Positions 26,311-35,618 of a stretch of DNA of 64,000 bases are shown here, in pieces (within the stretch, counting starts at the first letter, position 1; each line of letters begins with the position of its first letter). The notes under the pieces are model-generated. The model saw nothing but the letters and a program-made list of their open reading frames with translations. It was not told the DNA's origin and ran no database searches. The DNA comes from Planctomycetota bacterium (GTDB taxonomy: Bacteria; Planctomycetota; B15-G4; JADJEK01). The DNA is taken from assembly GCA_016709145.1 (NCBI GenBank), contig JADJEK010000002.1, positions 186,001 through 250,000 on the forward strand, read 5' to 3'. Position numbers and translations under genes: made by a program.

Positions 26311-27324
26311 GTGAACGACGCGCTGCGACAGGACTCCGACCGACAGCGCGCGCAGCGTGGTTTCACCCTGCTCGAACTCCTGACCGTGCTCGCACTGATC
26401 TCGGTGCTCATGGGCATCGGCGTCGGCGCGTTCCGCAAGTTGAACCCAGGCCGCGCGATGGCGGTCGCGCAGGTCAAGGACGCGCTGCGCTCGGCGCGGT
26501 TGTTCGCGCTCGAACAAAGCGTCACGTCGCGCGTGCTGCTCGACGCCACGGAGAACGTGATCGCCGCGTCGGGCATCGTCGCCGTCGGCGATTGGCATTT
26601 CGAAACCGAAGACGGTCGCGGCTGGCCCGTGAACGCGAGGTTCGACGGCGGCGCGAGCGTGCAACCCGATGGAGCGATCGGCCGCTGCGTGGTGTTCCCG
26701 CCGTCGGATCCGGGCACGGTGCGGCTCGGTCGCGGTCCGGCGTTCGACTTCGTGGCCGGCATGCGCATCGAGGCGTTCGTGCGCGTCGGCACCGAAGCCG
26801 CCGGCAACATCGTGTCGAAGGGTGAAGCGTTCGTGCTGGCGATCGGCCCGGGTCGCACGCTCAAGGGCAGCGTGCTGGTCTCGGGGCGCAAGTCCGGCGA
26901 AACCGCGGAACCCCTCGTCGTCGCTTCGACCGAACCCTTGCCGGTCGACCGTTGGGTGCGAGTCGGACTCACGCACGATGGCCGCTCGTTGAAGCTCTGG
27001 CAAAACGGCGTCGAAGTCGCCTCGGTCGACGATCAGGAGAAGCGCTCGCCCATGCCGGCGACCGACGCGGAGATCCTGCTCGGCTCGGTGCGCCCGACGT
27101 TCGTCGGCGCGATCGACGAGGTCAAGATCGGGTCGTTCGTCACGCAACAGGCGCCACCGTTGCCCGAAGGCGTGCGTCTGAGCGCCGGTGGCGACGTGTG
27201 GTTCGATGCTCGCGGTCGACTCGACTCGCGCTTCCACACCAAGCCGGTCACCATCACGCTCGTGTACGACGAGGAATCGCGTATGCGCGAGATCACGGTC
27301 AGTCTGCTCGGAGAGATCCAATGA
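26311..27324 (+). CDS. GspH-like pseudopilin fused to a LamG-like domain
   Basis: The prepilin signal (QRG then FTLLELLTVLALISVL) is cut after Gly17, with Glu at +5. The following AVAQVKDALRSARLFALEQ is GspH-like. From about residue 95 a concanavalin/LamG-type domain is inserted (RCVVFPPSD, MRIEAFVRV, VDRWVRVGLTHDGRSLKLW and EVKIGSF), ending near 290. The tail (WFDARGRLDSRFHTKP) returns to a GspH-like fold. So a carbohydrate- or ligand-binding module has been built into a minor pseudopilin. The GTG start follows GAGGGATCC. The stop overlaps the next start as ATGA. 337 residues is about twice a normal GspH. Confidence 0.8.
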   Translation: MNDALRQDSDRQRAQRGFTLLELLTVLALISVLMGIGVGAFRKLNPGRAMAVAQVKDALRSARLFALEQSVTSRVLLDATENVIAASGIVAVGDWHFETEDGRGWPVNARFDGGASVQPDGAIGRCVVFPPSDPGTVRLGRGPAFDFVAGMRIEAFVRVGTEAAGNIVSKGEAFVLAIGPGRTLKGSVLVSGRKSGETAEPLVVASTEPLPVDRWVRVGLTHDGRSLKLWQNGVEVASVDDQEKRSPMPATDAEILLGSVRPTFVGAIDEVKIGSFVTQQAPPLPEGVRLSAGGDVWFDARGRLDSRFHTKPVTITLVYDEESRMREITVSLLGEIQ

Positions 27325-30300
27325 CGCGGACTCGACGCTTCCGACGCGGCATCGCGCTCATCGCGGTGATCCTGGTACTGGTTTCGCTGGCGGTCATCGC
27401 CACGCCGTTCGCGCTGTCGATGCGCAACCAAGACCGCGCTGCCGCATTGCTCTCGTACAACAACCGCGCCGTCGAGGGCGTCCGCTCCACCGCGCGCGTG
27501 GCGATGGAGCAACTCGCGCTGTCCGATCCGGCGTTCGATCCGACGCCGCATTGGGACGGTCCCGACGAACTCGCGATCCGACTCGACCTGAAAGCGTTCT
27601 CGACCAACGTCAACGATCCGACCGGGAGCATCTGGTCCGCGCGCGCGGACGACGCGCAGGGCAAGATCCACGTCAATCAGTGCTCGCCGTTCCTGCTCGG
27701 CAATCGGCTCGGCGCCGGCTTCGTGACCAGCCCGATCGAAGCCGACGAGGTCAACGAGCTGCGCATGAGTTCGGGAGAGGGGTTGCCCGAGCAAGGCATC
27801 GTCTGGGTCGACGGTGAATTGATCGCCTACAAGACTCGCAGCGGTTCGACGCTGAGCGGACTGACTCGCGGCTTCGACACCACGGTGATCAAGAGCCGCG
27901 TCGCGGTCGCTCACGGCATGGGTGCCGCGGTGCTGCCGTACCGCGCGATCCTCGCGACGGTGTACCCGTGGAAGAGCGTCCAAGACGGTTTCTCCGGGTT
28001 CGCGACCGTGCTCGCGCTGAAGGACATCGCCCGCTTCGGCGAGGACGTGTTCACGACGTCCGAACTCGAATCGATCGAGAACGACCTGACGACGTACGCG
28101 GCGCTGCCCGGCGGTGGGCGCTTCATCGGCGCGGCTCGTGCGAAGTTCGCGTTCGGTCCCGCCGACGAGATCCCGGAGATCTACGTGACCGGCGGCCGCA
28201 ATCTCGGCCCCGGCACGGTCGTGCACATCCGCGACGCCAAGGACCCGAAGAAGCAGGAGTGGAACCTCGTCGTCGAAGCGCAGGAGTCCGGCAACGATCA
28301 GGTGCATCTGATCCTCCAGGAGCCCGTGCGGAACGACTACACCGCCGACGAAGCGATCGTGTCGGGACTGGCCCGCGCGCCGGTCAACGTCAACACCTGC
28401 TCGCGCGAGGTGCTGATCGCGCTGCTCGAAGGCTTGCGGCTGTCGTCGTCGGAAGCGCGCGTCGACTCGATGAAGGCGCAATCCGTCGCCGACCGCATGC
28501 TGAAGGCCCGCCCGATCACCGCGGAACAGGGTCTCGATGCACTGCTGCTGGAGATGGAGACGTCGGGCGCGCTGACGCCGCAGGATCGGCAAGCGATCAT
28601 GATCAACGCGTTGAACGCGGCGGACACGAGCCTCGCGTTCTCGACCGCGCCGTTCGCGTTTCGCAGCTACGGCGTGTTCGAGATCGAGTCCGCCGTCAGC
28701 GAGAACTACCGAGCCGGTCGTGAAGCGACGCGCATGTTCGCGCGCGACGTGATCGAAGCGCGGCCGTCCGGCGCGCAGACCACGTTGTTCTCGTCGCAGA
28801 TGGACTTCGACGAGTCGATCCGGTTGTCGCGCTCGGGCAAGTTCTGGTGGACGTTTCCGCGCAACACGCTCGGCTTCGACCGCTTCAATCAACCGCCGTT
28901 GCCCTTGGTCCCGTACACCGTGCGCGGGCGCTATCCGCTGCGCGAGGACGAGGAATCCGAAGATGCCCCGTTCGCGCGGCTCGCGCCGGCGCGCATCGAA
29001 GGCAAGCGCGACGCGACGGCGCTGGCCGGCGACCGCGTGATCCACTTCGACGAGTTCCAAGGCACGCGGGCGCAATACGACGCGGATCACGCCGACGGCT
29101 GGCGCGTCGACAAGCTCGGCCCGCTGTCGCTCGCGGTCAACGGCGAGATCGTGAACCTGCTGAACGATCGCGACTGGGTGCAGCCGTTCGAACTCGAGAT
29201 GTTCTGGACGCCTGGCGAAGGCGCGGGCGGCGCCGAGACGTACTTGTTCGACACCGGCGAGAGCGAAATCTCGAACCGGATCTTCGCGTACGTCGCTGGC
29301 GGCGTCCTGTACTTCCGCGTCGCCGACGCGACCGTGCCGGACCTCCCGGGAACCGGCACCGGAACGACCGGGGGCGCGCCCGCCGCGGAATCGCCGACGC
29401 AGATGGCCGAGATCCGACTCGACTTCGCCGAAGAAGGCCTGCCGCTCGAAGAGGAGGTCCCGTACCACCTCAAGTTCTACGCGCGTGGCACGAAGCCCTC
29501 GGACATGGCGATGTTCGTCGACGGCGTGCCGCGTGGTCGACGCGCGTTCCAGACGCGCCTGAAGCAGAGCCTCGACGCGCCGGTGACGCCGGGTCCGCTG
29601 TCGACCATCCAGGGCTACACGCCGGGTCAGAACGTCACGATCAAGGTCGAGGACGCGCGCGCGTTTCCGTCCTACGGCGTGATCCGCATCGGACGCGAGT
29701 TGCTCGAGTACACCAGTCGAACCGACGACAGCTTCATGGTCGGCAGCACGACCTCGGGCGCCGGGTTCGGTGGTCGATTGCGGCGCGACTCGCGCCGAGA
29801 AGCACTACGAGAGCGAGGCCGTCGAGCTGTACGGATACGCGGCGGTGCTGCACTCGAAGATCATCCCGAAAGGCGATCAACCGCTGGCGTCGGAGTTGGG
29901 GCCACTCGGCATCGCGATGGTCGACCCGAAGTCGAACGCCGTGAAGAAGCCGATCAACCTGCAACTCGAGGACCTCCCGCAGGGAGCGCCGCCGTCGATC
30001 CAGATCGGCGAAGGCATGGACGAGACCGTGACCGAGATCCCCGTGGTCGCGGTGGTGAAGCCGAAGCCGAGTGGCGCTGGGTCCGCCGGATCGCTCGAGG
30101 GTGTGTTCCAGAAGGACGGCGGCTTCGCGCTGATCGTCTCGGCCGCTGGTCCGCCGCCGAGCAACGGCGGCAATTCGCAGATCCAACTCGGGCCGGGCAT
30201 CGAGATCGACATCGGCTACTCGCGCGCCGGCAAGACGCCGAAGGGCGCGATCATCGGCCTCGGCGAAGTCATCCGCTACAGCGCGTTCGACGGCACGCGC

Positions 30301-30524
30301 CTGACCGGTGTGCAGCGCGCGCCCGCGGCTCTGAACGGCACCAAATGGTCGCCGCAATCGAACCTGAAGGCGACCGGCACCGCGAGCGAAGTCGATCAGA
30401 TGGCGACCGCGCCACGTGTCCACGTCTACCGCTGGATGCTGATGCCGCCGGCCGCGTCGAGTCACGATCCGTACCAGCCGATCTTCGTGCTGCCGATCAG
30501 CATCGGCGCCGGGGGCAACGTTGA
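27321..30524 (+). CDS. Giant GspK-like minor pseudopilin, 5' part (frameshifted)
   Basis: The start TRTRRFRRG then IALIAVILVLVSLAVIATPF is a prepilin-type helix without Glu+5, as is normal for GspK. APVNVNTCSREVLIALLEG (from about residue 355) is the GspK hallmark. Around residue 161 a beta module begins with VWVDGELIAYKTRSG. After about residue 820 the frame gives an arginine-rich, nonsensical sequence to the stop at 30524, while the sensible protein continues in the frame that starts at 29770. An extra base at about 29778-29790 explains this; the corrected protein spans 27321-32460, about 1,712 residues. Usual GspK proteins have about 320. A LamG-like segment lies near 600-720. Confidence 0.75.
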   Translation: MTRTRRFRRGIALIAVILVLVSLAVIATPFALSMRNQDRAAALLSYNNRAVEGVRSTARVAMEQLALSDPAFDPTPHWDGPDELAIRLDLKAFSTNVNDPTGSIWSARADDAQGKIHVNQCSPFLLGNRLGAGFVTSPIEADEVNELRMSSGEGLPEQGIVWVDGELIAYKTRSGSTLSGLTRGFDTTVIKSRVAVAHGMGAAVLPYRAILATVYPWKSVQDGFSGFATVLALKDIARFGEDVFTTSELESIENDLTTYAALPGGGRFIGAARAKFAFGPADEIPEIYVTGGRNLGPGTVVHIRDAKDPKKQEWNLVVEAQESGNDQVHLILQEPVRNDYTADEAIVSGLARAPVNVNTCSREVLIALLEGLRLSSSEARVDSMKAQSVADRMLKARPITAEQGLDALLLEMETSGALTPQDRQAIMINALNAADTSLAFSTAPFAFRSYGVFEIESAVSENYRAGREATRMFARDVIEARPSGAQTTLFSSQMDFDESIRLSRSGKFWWTFPRNTLGFDRFNQPPLPLVPYTVRGRYPLREDEESEDAPFARLAPARIEGKRDATALAGDRVIHFDEFQGTRAQYDADHADGWRVDKLGPLSLAVNGEIVNLLNDRDWVQPFELEMFWTPGEGAGGAETYLFDTGESEISNRIFAYVAGGVLYFRVADATVPDLPGTGTGTTGGAPAAESPTQMAEIRLDFAEEGLPLEEEVPYHLKFYARGTKPSDMAMFVDGVPRGRRAFQTRLKQSLDAPVTPGPLSTIQGYTPGQNVTIKVEDARAFPSYGVIRIGRELLEYTSRTDDSFMVGSTTSGAGFGGRLRRDSRREALRERGRRAVRIRGGAALEDHPERRSTAGVGVGATRHRDGRPEVERREEADQPATRGPPAGSAAVDPDRRRHGRDRDRDPRGRGGEAEAEWRWVRRIARGCVPEGRRLRADRLGRWSAAEQRRQFADPTRAGHRDRHRLLARRQDAEGRDHRPRRSHPLQRVRRHAPDRCAARARGSERHQMVAAIEPEGDRHRERSRSDGDRATCPRLPLDADAAGRVESRSVPADLRAADQHRRRGQR

Positions 30525-32460
30525 TCTGGCCAAGGACGACAAGTTCGCGATTCCCGAGTTGCTCGACGGGAACGGCGGCAACAAGCCGTCACTGCCGACC
30601 GGCAATCAGGGCGCACTCTCGGTCGGCACGCGCCCCGAGCTCGTCCAGATCGGCCTGTCCGGATCCGGCACGAGCAAGACCGAATGGGTGCGTTACGACA
30701 CGATCGGCGACGGCTTCTTCGTACGCGACAACCCGATCCGTTTGCGCCGTGTGATCGAGATCCTCGGTCGTTACATGACCGAGAAGTACACGGCGAAGTC
30801 GGGCAACGTGCCGAAGGCCGAGGACCTCGCCAGAGCGCTGAACTACGAAGAGATCGGCGCGACGCAGGGAGACAAGAACGACCTCGCGACCGCGGCCGGG
30901 ATGCCGGCGACCTTGCTCGACGGCGGCGTGCTCGCATTCCGCGGCGTGCTCGGCACCACGGCACAGAACCACGCGCAGAACGAGCGCATGATCCCGGTGT
31001 TCCGAACGCATCGGCGCAACGAGATCTACACCGGTCGTCCCGGCGCGCGAGACTTCGTCACCGCGCTCGATCCGAAGACCGGCGCGCGCGAGCAACACCG
31101 CGTGAACTGGGCGTACTGCGACGACGACGCCGAAGGATGGTTCGGCAGCGCGTGCCACGTCGCGTTCGAGGAGGGCACGGCCGGCGACTTCGAATCGAAC
31201 TTCTGGCAGATGTTCAGCGAGGTCGATCCGTCGAATCCGAGCGCGGCGGTGAACGCGCTCGCGAACTTGAACGTCGAGTCGCGCGACGTGACCCGCCTCC
31301 TCAAGTTCCCGTCGGGCGAACTGCCGACGCAAATCGGCGAGGAGATGTACTTCGGCGCGGACTTCCAGGGCTCGCCGTCACCGGCGCCGCTGACGATCGA
31401 CGAACTCGAGTTCTTCACGCCGCTGACTCCGGCGCAAGAGCTGCCGCGCCATCCGCGTTTCATCTTGTCGCGTGACGACGGCCTGGAGAAGAACAAGCTC
31501 TACCTCGAGCGCGACGAGCTGCGTTACAACCTCTGGTCGCGCGGCGGCGCCGCGGTCGAAGCGATCGATCCGACGTCGAACTTGCCGCAGGACGGCTTCG
31601 TGATCCTCGTCGACGACGAACTGATCGCGATCCGCCAGGTCGACATGATCAACGACGAAGAGGCAGAACTGACCGTGGCCGAGAACGGGCGCGGCTGGCT
31701 CGGTACGCCGATCCAGTACCACCCCGAAGGCTGCTCGGTCCGCGAACTCACGTTCCTGCGCGTGTCGCGACTCGATCGCAACATGAGCGAGAAGGACGAG
31801 CGCATCGAGATCGCCGACCCCATCGACTTCCCGATGCGCGGCACGGTGCTGGTCGGCAAGGAGCTGCTCGGCTACTCGCACGTCGAAGGCAATCGGCTGT
31901 TGATGCCGAGCTGGCGCGATCCCGACACCAAGGCCGAAAGCGGTCTGTTGCGAGGTCGGTTCGGCACGACGCCAGGCTCGCACCAGCAGGACGGCTTGGT
32001 CTACCTGTTCCCCACGCGGTACGAGGATCGCTGGCACCCGCGCTCGGACGATCCGGAACTCGGCTACCTCGGGCTGCGCGTCCAAGGCCGCGGCGCGTTC
32101 TTCCGCGAAGTCACGTGGGAGACGACGGGCGGTTCGAAACTCGTCGACGTCGTCGTCCAAGCCCGTGTCGGCGGCCGCGGTTCGTTCACGGATGATCCGG
32201 CGGTGTCGAAGGACGTGTTCCAGTTCGATCAGCCGGCGACGCAGGATGCACGCAATCTCGTGTTGCGCCAGGGCGACGAGCTCGAGCTGCGCGTGTTCAC
32301 GCGCTTCCGTGACGGCGCGTACGACACGAGCGTGCTCGATCCGGATCCGCCGCGACTGCGCGGCGGGAACAACGACTGGAAGAAGGCGCCGCGAGTGATG
32401 GCCGTGGGCGTCGAGTGGATCGCGGGCCCAGCCGGCATCCGCCACGAGGAATGGCGATGA
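29770..32460 (+). CDS. Giant GspK-like minor pseudopilin, 3' part
   Basis: This is the continuation of the protein begun at 27321, in the +1 frame. Read alone it would start at a GTG within the frameshift site and has no signal or pilin helix, so independent translation is unlikely. It contains repeated modules with the pattern V-DDELI-(I/Y), then RG--GT or GRGWLGT, then H--G (31582-31747 and 31826-32019) and, near its end, FDQPATQDARNLVLRQGDE and LELRVFTRFRDGAYDT-type strands that fit an exported beta-rich protein. The stop overlaps the GspJ-like gene. Which partner in the pseudopilus tip it touches cannot be said. Confidence 0.75.
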   Translation: MVDCGATRAEKHYESEAVELYGYAAVLHSKIIPKGDQPLASELGPLGIAMVDPKSNAVKKPINLQLEDLPQGAPPSIQIGEGMDETVTEIPVVAVVKPKPSGAGSAGSLEGVFQKDGGFALIVSAAGPPPSNGGNSQIQLGPGIEIDIGYSRAGKTPKGAIIGLGEVIRYSAFDGTRLTGVQRAPAALNGTKWSPQSNLKATGTASEVDQMATAPRVHVYRWMLMPPAASSHDPYQPIFVLPISIGAGGNVDLAKDDKFAIPELLDGNGGNKPSLPTGNQGALSVGTRPELVQIGLSGSGTSKTEWVRYDTIGDGFFVRDNPIRLRRVIEILGRYMTEKYTAKSGNVPKAEDLARALNYEEIGATQGDKNDLATAAGMPATLLDGGVLAFRGVLGTTAQNHAQNERMIPVFRTHRRNEIYTGRPGARDFVTALDPKTGAREQHRVNWAYCDDDAEGWFGSACHVAFEEGTAGDFESNFWQMFSEVDPSNPSAAVNALANLNVESRDVTRLLKFPSGELPTQIGEEMYFGADFQGSPSPAPLTIDELEFFTPLTPAQELPRHPRFILSRDDGLEKNKLYLERDELRYNLWSRGGAAVEAIDPTSNLPQDGFVILVDDELIAIRQVDMINDEEAELTVAENGRGWLGTPIQYHPEGCSVRELTFLRVSRLDRNMSEKDERIEIADPIDFPMRGTVLVGKELLGYSHVEGNRLLMPSWRDPDTKAESGLLRGRFGTTPGSHQQDGLVYLFPTRYEDRWHPRSDDPELGYLGLRVQGRGAFFREVTWETTGGSKLVDVVVQARVGGRGSFTDDPAVSKDVFQFDQPATQDARNLVLRQGDELELRVFTRFRDGAYDTSVLDPDPPRLRGGNNDWKKAPRVMAVGVEWIAGPAGIRHEEWR

Positions 32461-33608
32461 ACCCGATGCACGCACGCCGCGCGCGCGGCTTCACGTTGAT
32501 CGAACTGCTCGCGGCGATCGCGCTGTTCGGGATCCTGTCGGCGATGCTGTTCCAGATGATCAAGAACGGCCTCGACCTCTGGAAGACCGGCGAGACGCGC
32601 AAGGAGTCGATCGAGAAGACCACGGCGCTGATCGACCAACTCGCGTCGGACCTGTCGATGCTGGTGTCCGAGCAGCAGCCCGGCGCGGTCGACGCACCGG
32701 TGCGCTTCGTCAGCGACTACGGCCTGTTCGATCTGGACGGCGACAAGGCCGAGGAAGCGTTCGTCCAGCGCTTGCGCTTCGTGCGTGCGTGTCCCGAAGA
32801 ACGGTTCGACGCGCGTCTGCGCAGCGCGGGCGAGACCGCGGGCGCAGCCGGGACGTCGGACGATCTCACGGTCGGTGGTGGGGCCGCGGCCCGAGCGCCC
32901 GGCGGACTCGCGGAGATCGCGTACACGACGATCCGGCTGCCGGCGTCGAAGGGCACGGATCCGGCGCCGATGAAACTCGTGCGCATGTTCCGCACGCCGA
33001 TCGCGAGCGCCGACTCGGTGTTCGCGCAGAACGCTCTCGACGACGTCAAGCGCGTGCTGCAAGACGGCACGGTGATGGCGGACAACGTGCTCTACCTCGG
33101 ATTCGTGTTCTGGTCGCGCGACACGCGATCGTGGGACGACGAGGTGAACTCGCCCGAGGGGCCGCTGTCGACGTGGGATTCGACGCGCGCGACCCTGCTG
33201 GACAAGAACGGTCCGAACCGCTTCCTGTTGGCGAAGGACAAGACCTCGCTCGCGCGCGCCGACGACGACGTCGTCCCGCGCTTCGTGCGCGTGACACTCG
33301 TGCTCGAGCAGGACGAGGACGAGGCGCGCCGCTTGTTCCTCGGTGCGGATCTGCCTGCCAGCGCGAAGTCGATGCGCGTGTCGGACCTGCGCGCGTTCGA
33401 GACCGGTTCGCGGGCTCATAAGTTCGTGAAGGTCGATTCCGAGTGGATCGCGTACACCGACGTCGTCGCGGGCGAAGTCCGCGCATTGCGCGGGCAACGC
33501 GGCACGGCCGCCGTCCAGCATGCCGAGGGCGCGCGGATCCACTTCGGCGAGACGATCGAGCGGACGATCGAGATCCCCGTGTATCGCGAAGACTGGAACG
33601 ACGAATGA
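32457..33608 (+). CDS. GspJ-like minor pseudopilin
   Basis: The prepilin signal (RRARG then FTLIELLAAIALFGILSAML) is cut after Gly11 and keeps Glu+5. The region NGLDLWKTGETRKESIEKTTA and the later beta-rich part match GspJ, which sits with GspI and GspK at the pseudopilus tip. The 383-residue length exceeds a usual GspJ (about 200), partly through a module at about 323-368 (KVDSEWIAYTDVV, ALRGQRGTAAVQHAEGARI) that is also repeated in the giant GspK-like protein. The ATG at 32457 overlaps the previous stop and has GAGGA eight bases before it. Confidence 0.83.
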   Translation: MNPMHARRARGFTLIELLAAIALFGILSAMLFQMIKNGLDLWKTGETRKESIEKTTALIDQLASDLSMLVSEQQPGAVDAPVRFVSDYGLFDLDGDKAEEAFVQRLRFVRACPEERFDARLRSAGETAGAAGTSDDLTVGGGAAARAPGGLAEIAYTTIRLPASKGTDPAPMKLVRMFRTPIASADSVFAQNALDDVKRVLQDGTVMADNVLYLGFVFWSRDTRSWDDEVNSPEGPLSTWDSTRATLLDKNGPNRFLLAKDKTSLARADDDVVPRFVRVTLVLEQDEDEARRLFLGADLPASAKSMRVSDLRAFETGSRAHKFVKVDSEWIAYTDVVAGEVRALRGQRGTAAVQHAEGARIHFGETIERTIEIPVYREDWNDE

Positions 33609-34075
33609 CGCGCTCGCATCGAGGCTTCACGCTGCTCGAAGTGCTGGTAGCGATGCTCGTCTTCCTGGTCGGCATCGTCGGTGTGCTGGGCTTGTTCGCC
33701 GCCGCGCTCGGCATGCACCGCGACGCGACCCGCCGCGCGCGCACGGCGATCGCGTCACCGGAAGTTCAGGCATTGATCCGCGCCGAACTCGACGCGATCG
33801 TCGATCCGAACGCCGAGTTGAAGCCCCTGGTGAAGGTGCCGATCCCGGGCGAGCGCAACTTGTTCTACTCGGCCACGTTCTCCGTGGACCCTGTGCGTGG
33901 GGTGTCCGGAGGGGTGGTCGCCGCGGTCTCGGTGTTCGCGATGGACGCGGGACGCGAGCGCGGCGATTCGTTTACGTTGTACCTGCGCCCTCGAGCCACG
34001 CCCGAGGCGCTGATCCGCAAGGCCAAGAAAGACCGCTCGTCCGTGTCGCCCGCGTCGTCGGGCGGCTCGAAATGA
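33605..34075 (+). CDS. GspI/PilV-like minor pseudopilin
   Basis: The 156-residue protein has the prepilin signal MTRSHRG then FTLLEVLVAMLVFLVGIVG, with cleavage after Gly7 and Glu+5. The LLEVLVAMLVF pattern is typical of GspI and PilV. The C-terminal half (FYSATFSVDPVRGVSGG) is a short beta domain, followed by a lysine/serine-rich end. The start overlaps the GspJ-like stop as ATGA. With the GspG, H, K and J relatives it completes one set of pseudopilins, in the unusual order G-H-K-J-I. Confidence 0.82.
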   Translation: MTRSHRGFTLLEVLVAMLVFLVGIVGVLGLFAAALGMHRDATRRARTAIASPEVQALIRAELDAIVDPNAELKPLVKVPIPGERNLFYSATFSVDPVRGVSGGVVAAVSVFAMDAGRERGDSFTLYLRPRATPEALIRKAKKDRSSVSPASSGGSK

Positions 34076-34091
34076 GCGCTGGGAGTCCGCC

Positions 34092-35618
34092 ATGCTGCTG
34101 ATGCTGCTCGCTCCGGTGTTGTCGGTCGCGCTCCTCGCCCCCGAGGAGAAGCCGATCACATTGCATCTCGCCGACGGCACTCCGGTGTCGGGCGTGATCC
34201 TCGACAACGGCTTCGACGAAGCCTCGGGCGTCACGCTGCGCCGCGACGACAACGGTGGTCTGTTGCGACTGCGCTGGGACCAAGTGCTCGGCAAGGACGT
34301 CGAGCGCATCAAGCGCGCGTACGGGTTCGCGGGCGACGAGGCGCCGGTGGTGCAGATCGACGCGTTGCGCGTGACGACCGCGACCGGCGAGATCATCGGC
34401 GTCGACGCGGGGCGCGAAGGCGACGCGGTTCTGATCCGTCGCAAGAGCGAGGTCACGCGCGTCCCGCAGTCGTCGATCCGCAACATCGAAACGATCCTCG
34501 TCGACGCACTCGACGTCGAGGAGCCGACCGCTCTCTACGAGCGGTCGCTCGCCAAGATCGACCAGACCCGAGCGGTCGACTGGTACAACCTCGCGCTCAC
34601 CGCCGAAGGCCTGACGTTGTTCGAGCAGGCCAAGCACTGCCACGACACCTGCCTCGATCTCGATCCGGACTTCCCGAAGAAGGACTTGATCCGCGAGCGC
34701 AAGAACCTGCTCGACGTGAAGCTGGCCGAGCGCGAACAGACCGAAGTGCTCATGCGCGTGCGTTCCCTGAAGGGCCACAAGCGCTTCGCCGAAGCCGCGA
34801 CGCTGGCGCAGGAGTTCGTCGCCAAGTGGCCGTCGTCGCGTCAGCTCGCCCAGGCACAGCGCGAGATGAAGGACATCGCCGCACGCCAGAAGGAGGCGAT
34901 GCTGCAGGGAGTCCGCACGAACTTCGTGAAGTACCTGCGTGACGACGTGCTGCAAAAGTACGCGTACGACCGCAAGCGTGGGCTCGGCGAGTCCATGACC
35001 TATGCGCAGGAAGAGGCGTTCGAGGCCACGATCGAACTGCTGGCCAAGTACCTGAAGACGGACACGGCCGCGACGCTCGCACTGTGGGAGGAACGCGGAA
35101 CCGAGGGTTCGCCGGTCACGGCGTCCTACGGTGGCGGCACGTTCATCCTCGGCGAGGACGCGAAGAAGGGTTACGACAAGAAGGCCCTCGCCGCGGCGAA
35201 GGAAGCCAAGGAGAAGGAAGCGAAGGAAGCCGACGACGCCAAGAAGAAGGGCGGCGAGAAGTCGCTCGAGGACAAGATCAACGAGAAGCTCAAGGAGAAG
35301 GCGAAGCAGCGCGAAGCACGCAATGCCAAGCGCAAGCAGGCCACCGACGTGATCGCCGACGTCCCGCCGACGCCGGACGAATGGTGGGCGGCGGCCAGCA
35401 CCGACGAGCGCTCGTCGTTCCTGCTCGCGTTCTTCGCCGAGAAGTCCGGCAAGGTGACGGTGATCTCGCTCGACCAGCGCGTGTGTTCGACGTGCTCGGG
35501 CAACGCGTCGCTCGAGTTCTACAACACGAATGCCGGTCCGAACGGCGAGTCGGAACAGGAAGTCCCGTGCCCGCGCTGCAAGACGCTCGCGTTCGACCGC
35601 ATCGTCAAGTTCAAGTGA
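34092..35618 (+). CDS. Exported protein with C-terminal zinc ribbon, function unknown
   Basis: The 508-residue product has a short signal peptide (MLLMLLAPVLSVALLA). Residues about 20-150 look like small Sm/SH3-like beta barrels (LHLADGTPVSGVIL, VTTATGEIIGVD), typical of planctomycete exported proteins of unknown role. The middle is helical with a TPR-like part (about 155-260) and a very lysine/glutamate-rich coil (about 355-420). Near the end, CSTCSG and CPRCK form a possible four-cysteine zinc ribbon. It follows the pseudopilin genes and its stop overlaps the next gene. I recognise no named family. Confidence 0.6.
   Translation: MLLMLLAPVLSVALLAPEEKPITLHLADGTPVSGVILDNGFDEASGVTLRRDDNGGLLRLRWDQVLGKDVERIKRAYGFAGDEAPVVQIDALRVTTATGEIIGVDAGREGDAVLIRRKSEVTRVPQSSIRNIETILVDALDVEEPTALYERSLAKIDQTRAVDWYNLALTAEGLTLFEQAKHCHDTCLDLDPDFPKKDLIRERKNLLDVKLAEREQTEVLMRVRSLKGHKRFAEAATLAQEFVAKWPSSRQLAQAQREMKDIAARQKEAMLQGVRTNFVKYLRDDVLQKYAYDRKRGLGESMTYAQEEAFEATIELLAKYLKTDTAATLALWEERGTEGSPVTASYGGGTFILGEDAKKGYDKKALAAAKEAKEKEAKEADDAKKKGGEKSLEDKINEKLKEKAKQREARNAKRKQATDVIADVPPTPDEWWAAASTDERSSFLLAFFAEKSGKVTVISLDQRVCSTCSGNASLEFYNTNAGPNGESEQEVPCPRCKTLAFDRIVKFK

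Noticed and set aside
29785..30524. The last 245 codons of the frame started at 27321
   Set aside because: Arginine-rich shadow translation; the adjacent frame holds the sensible protein.
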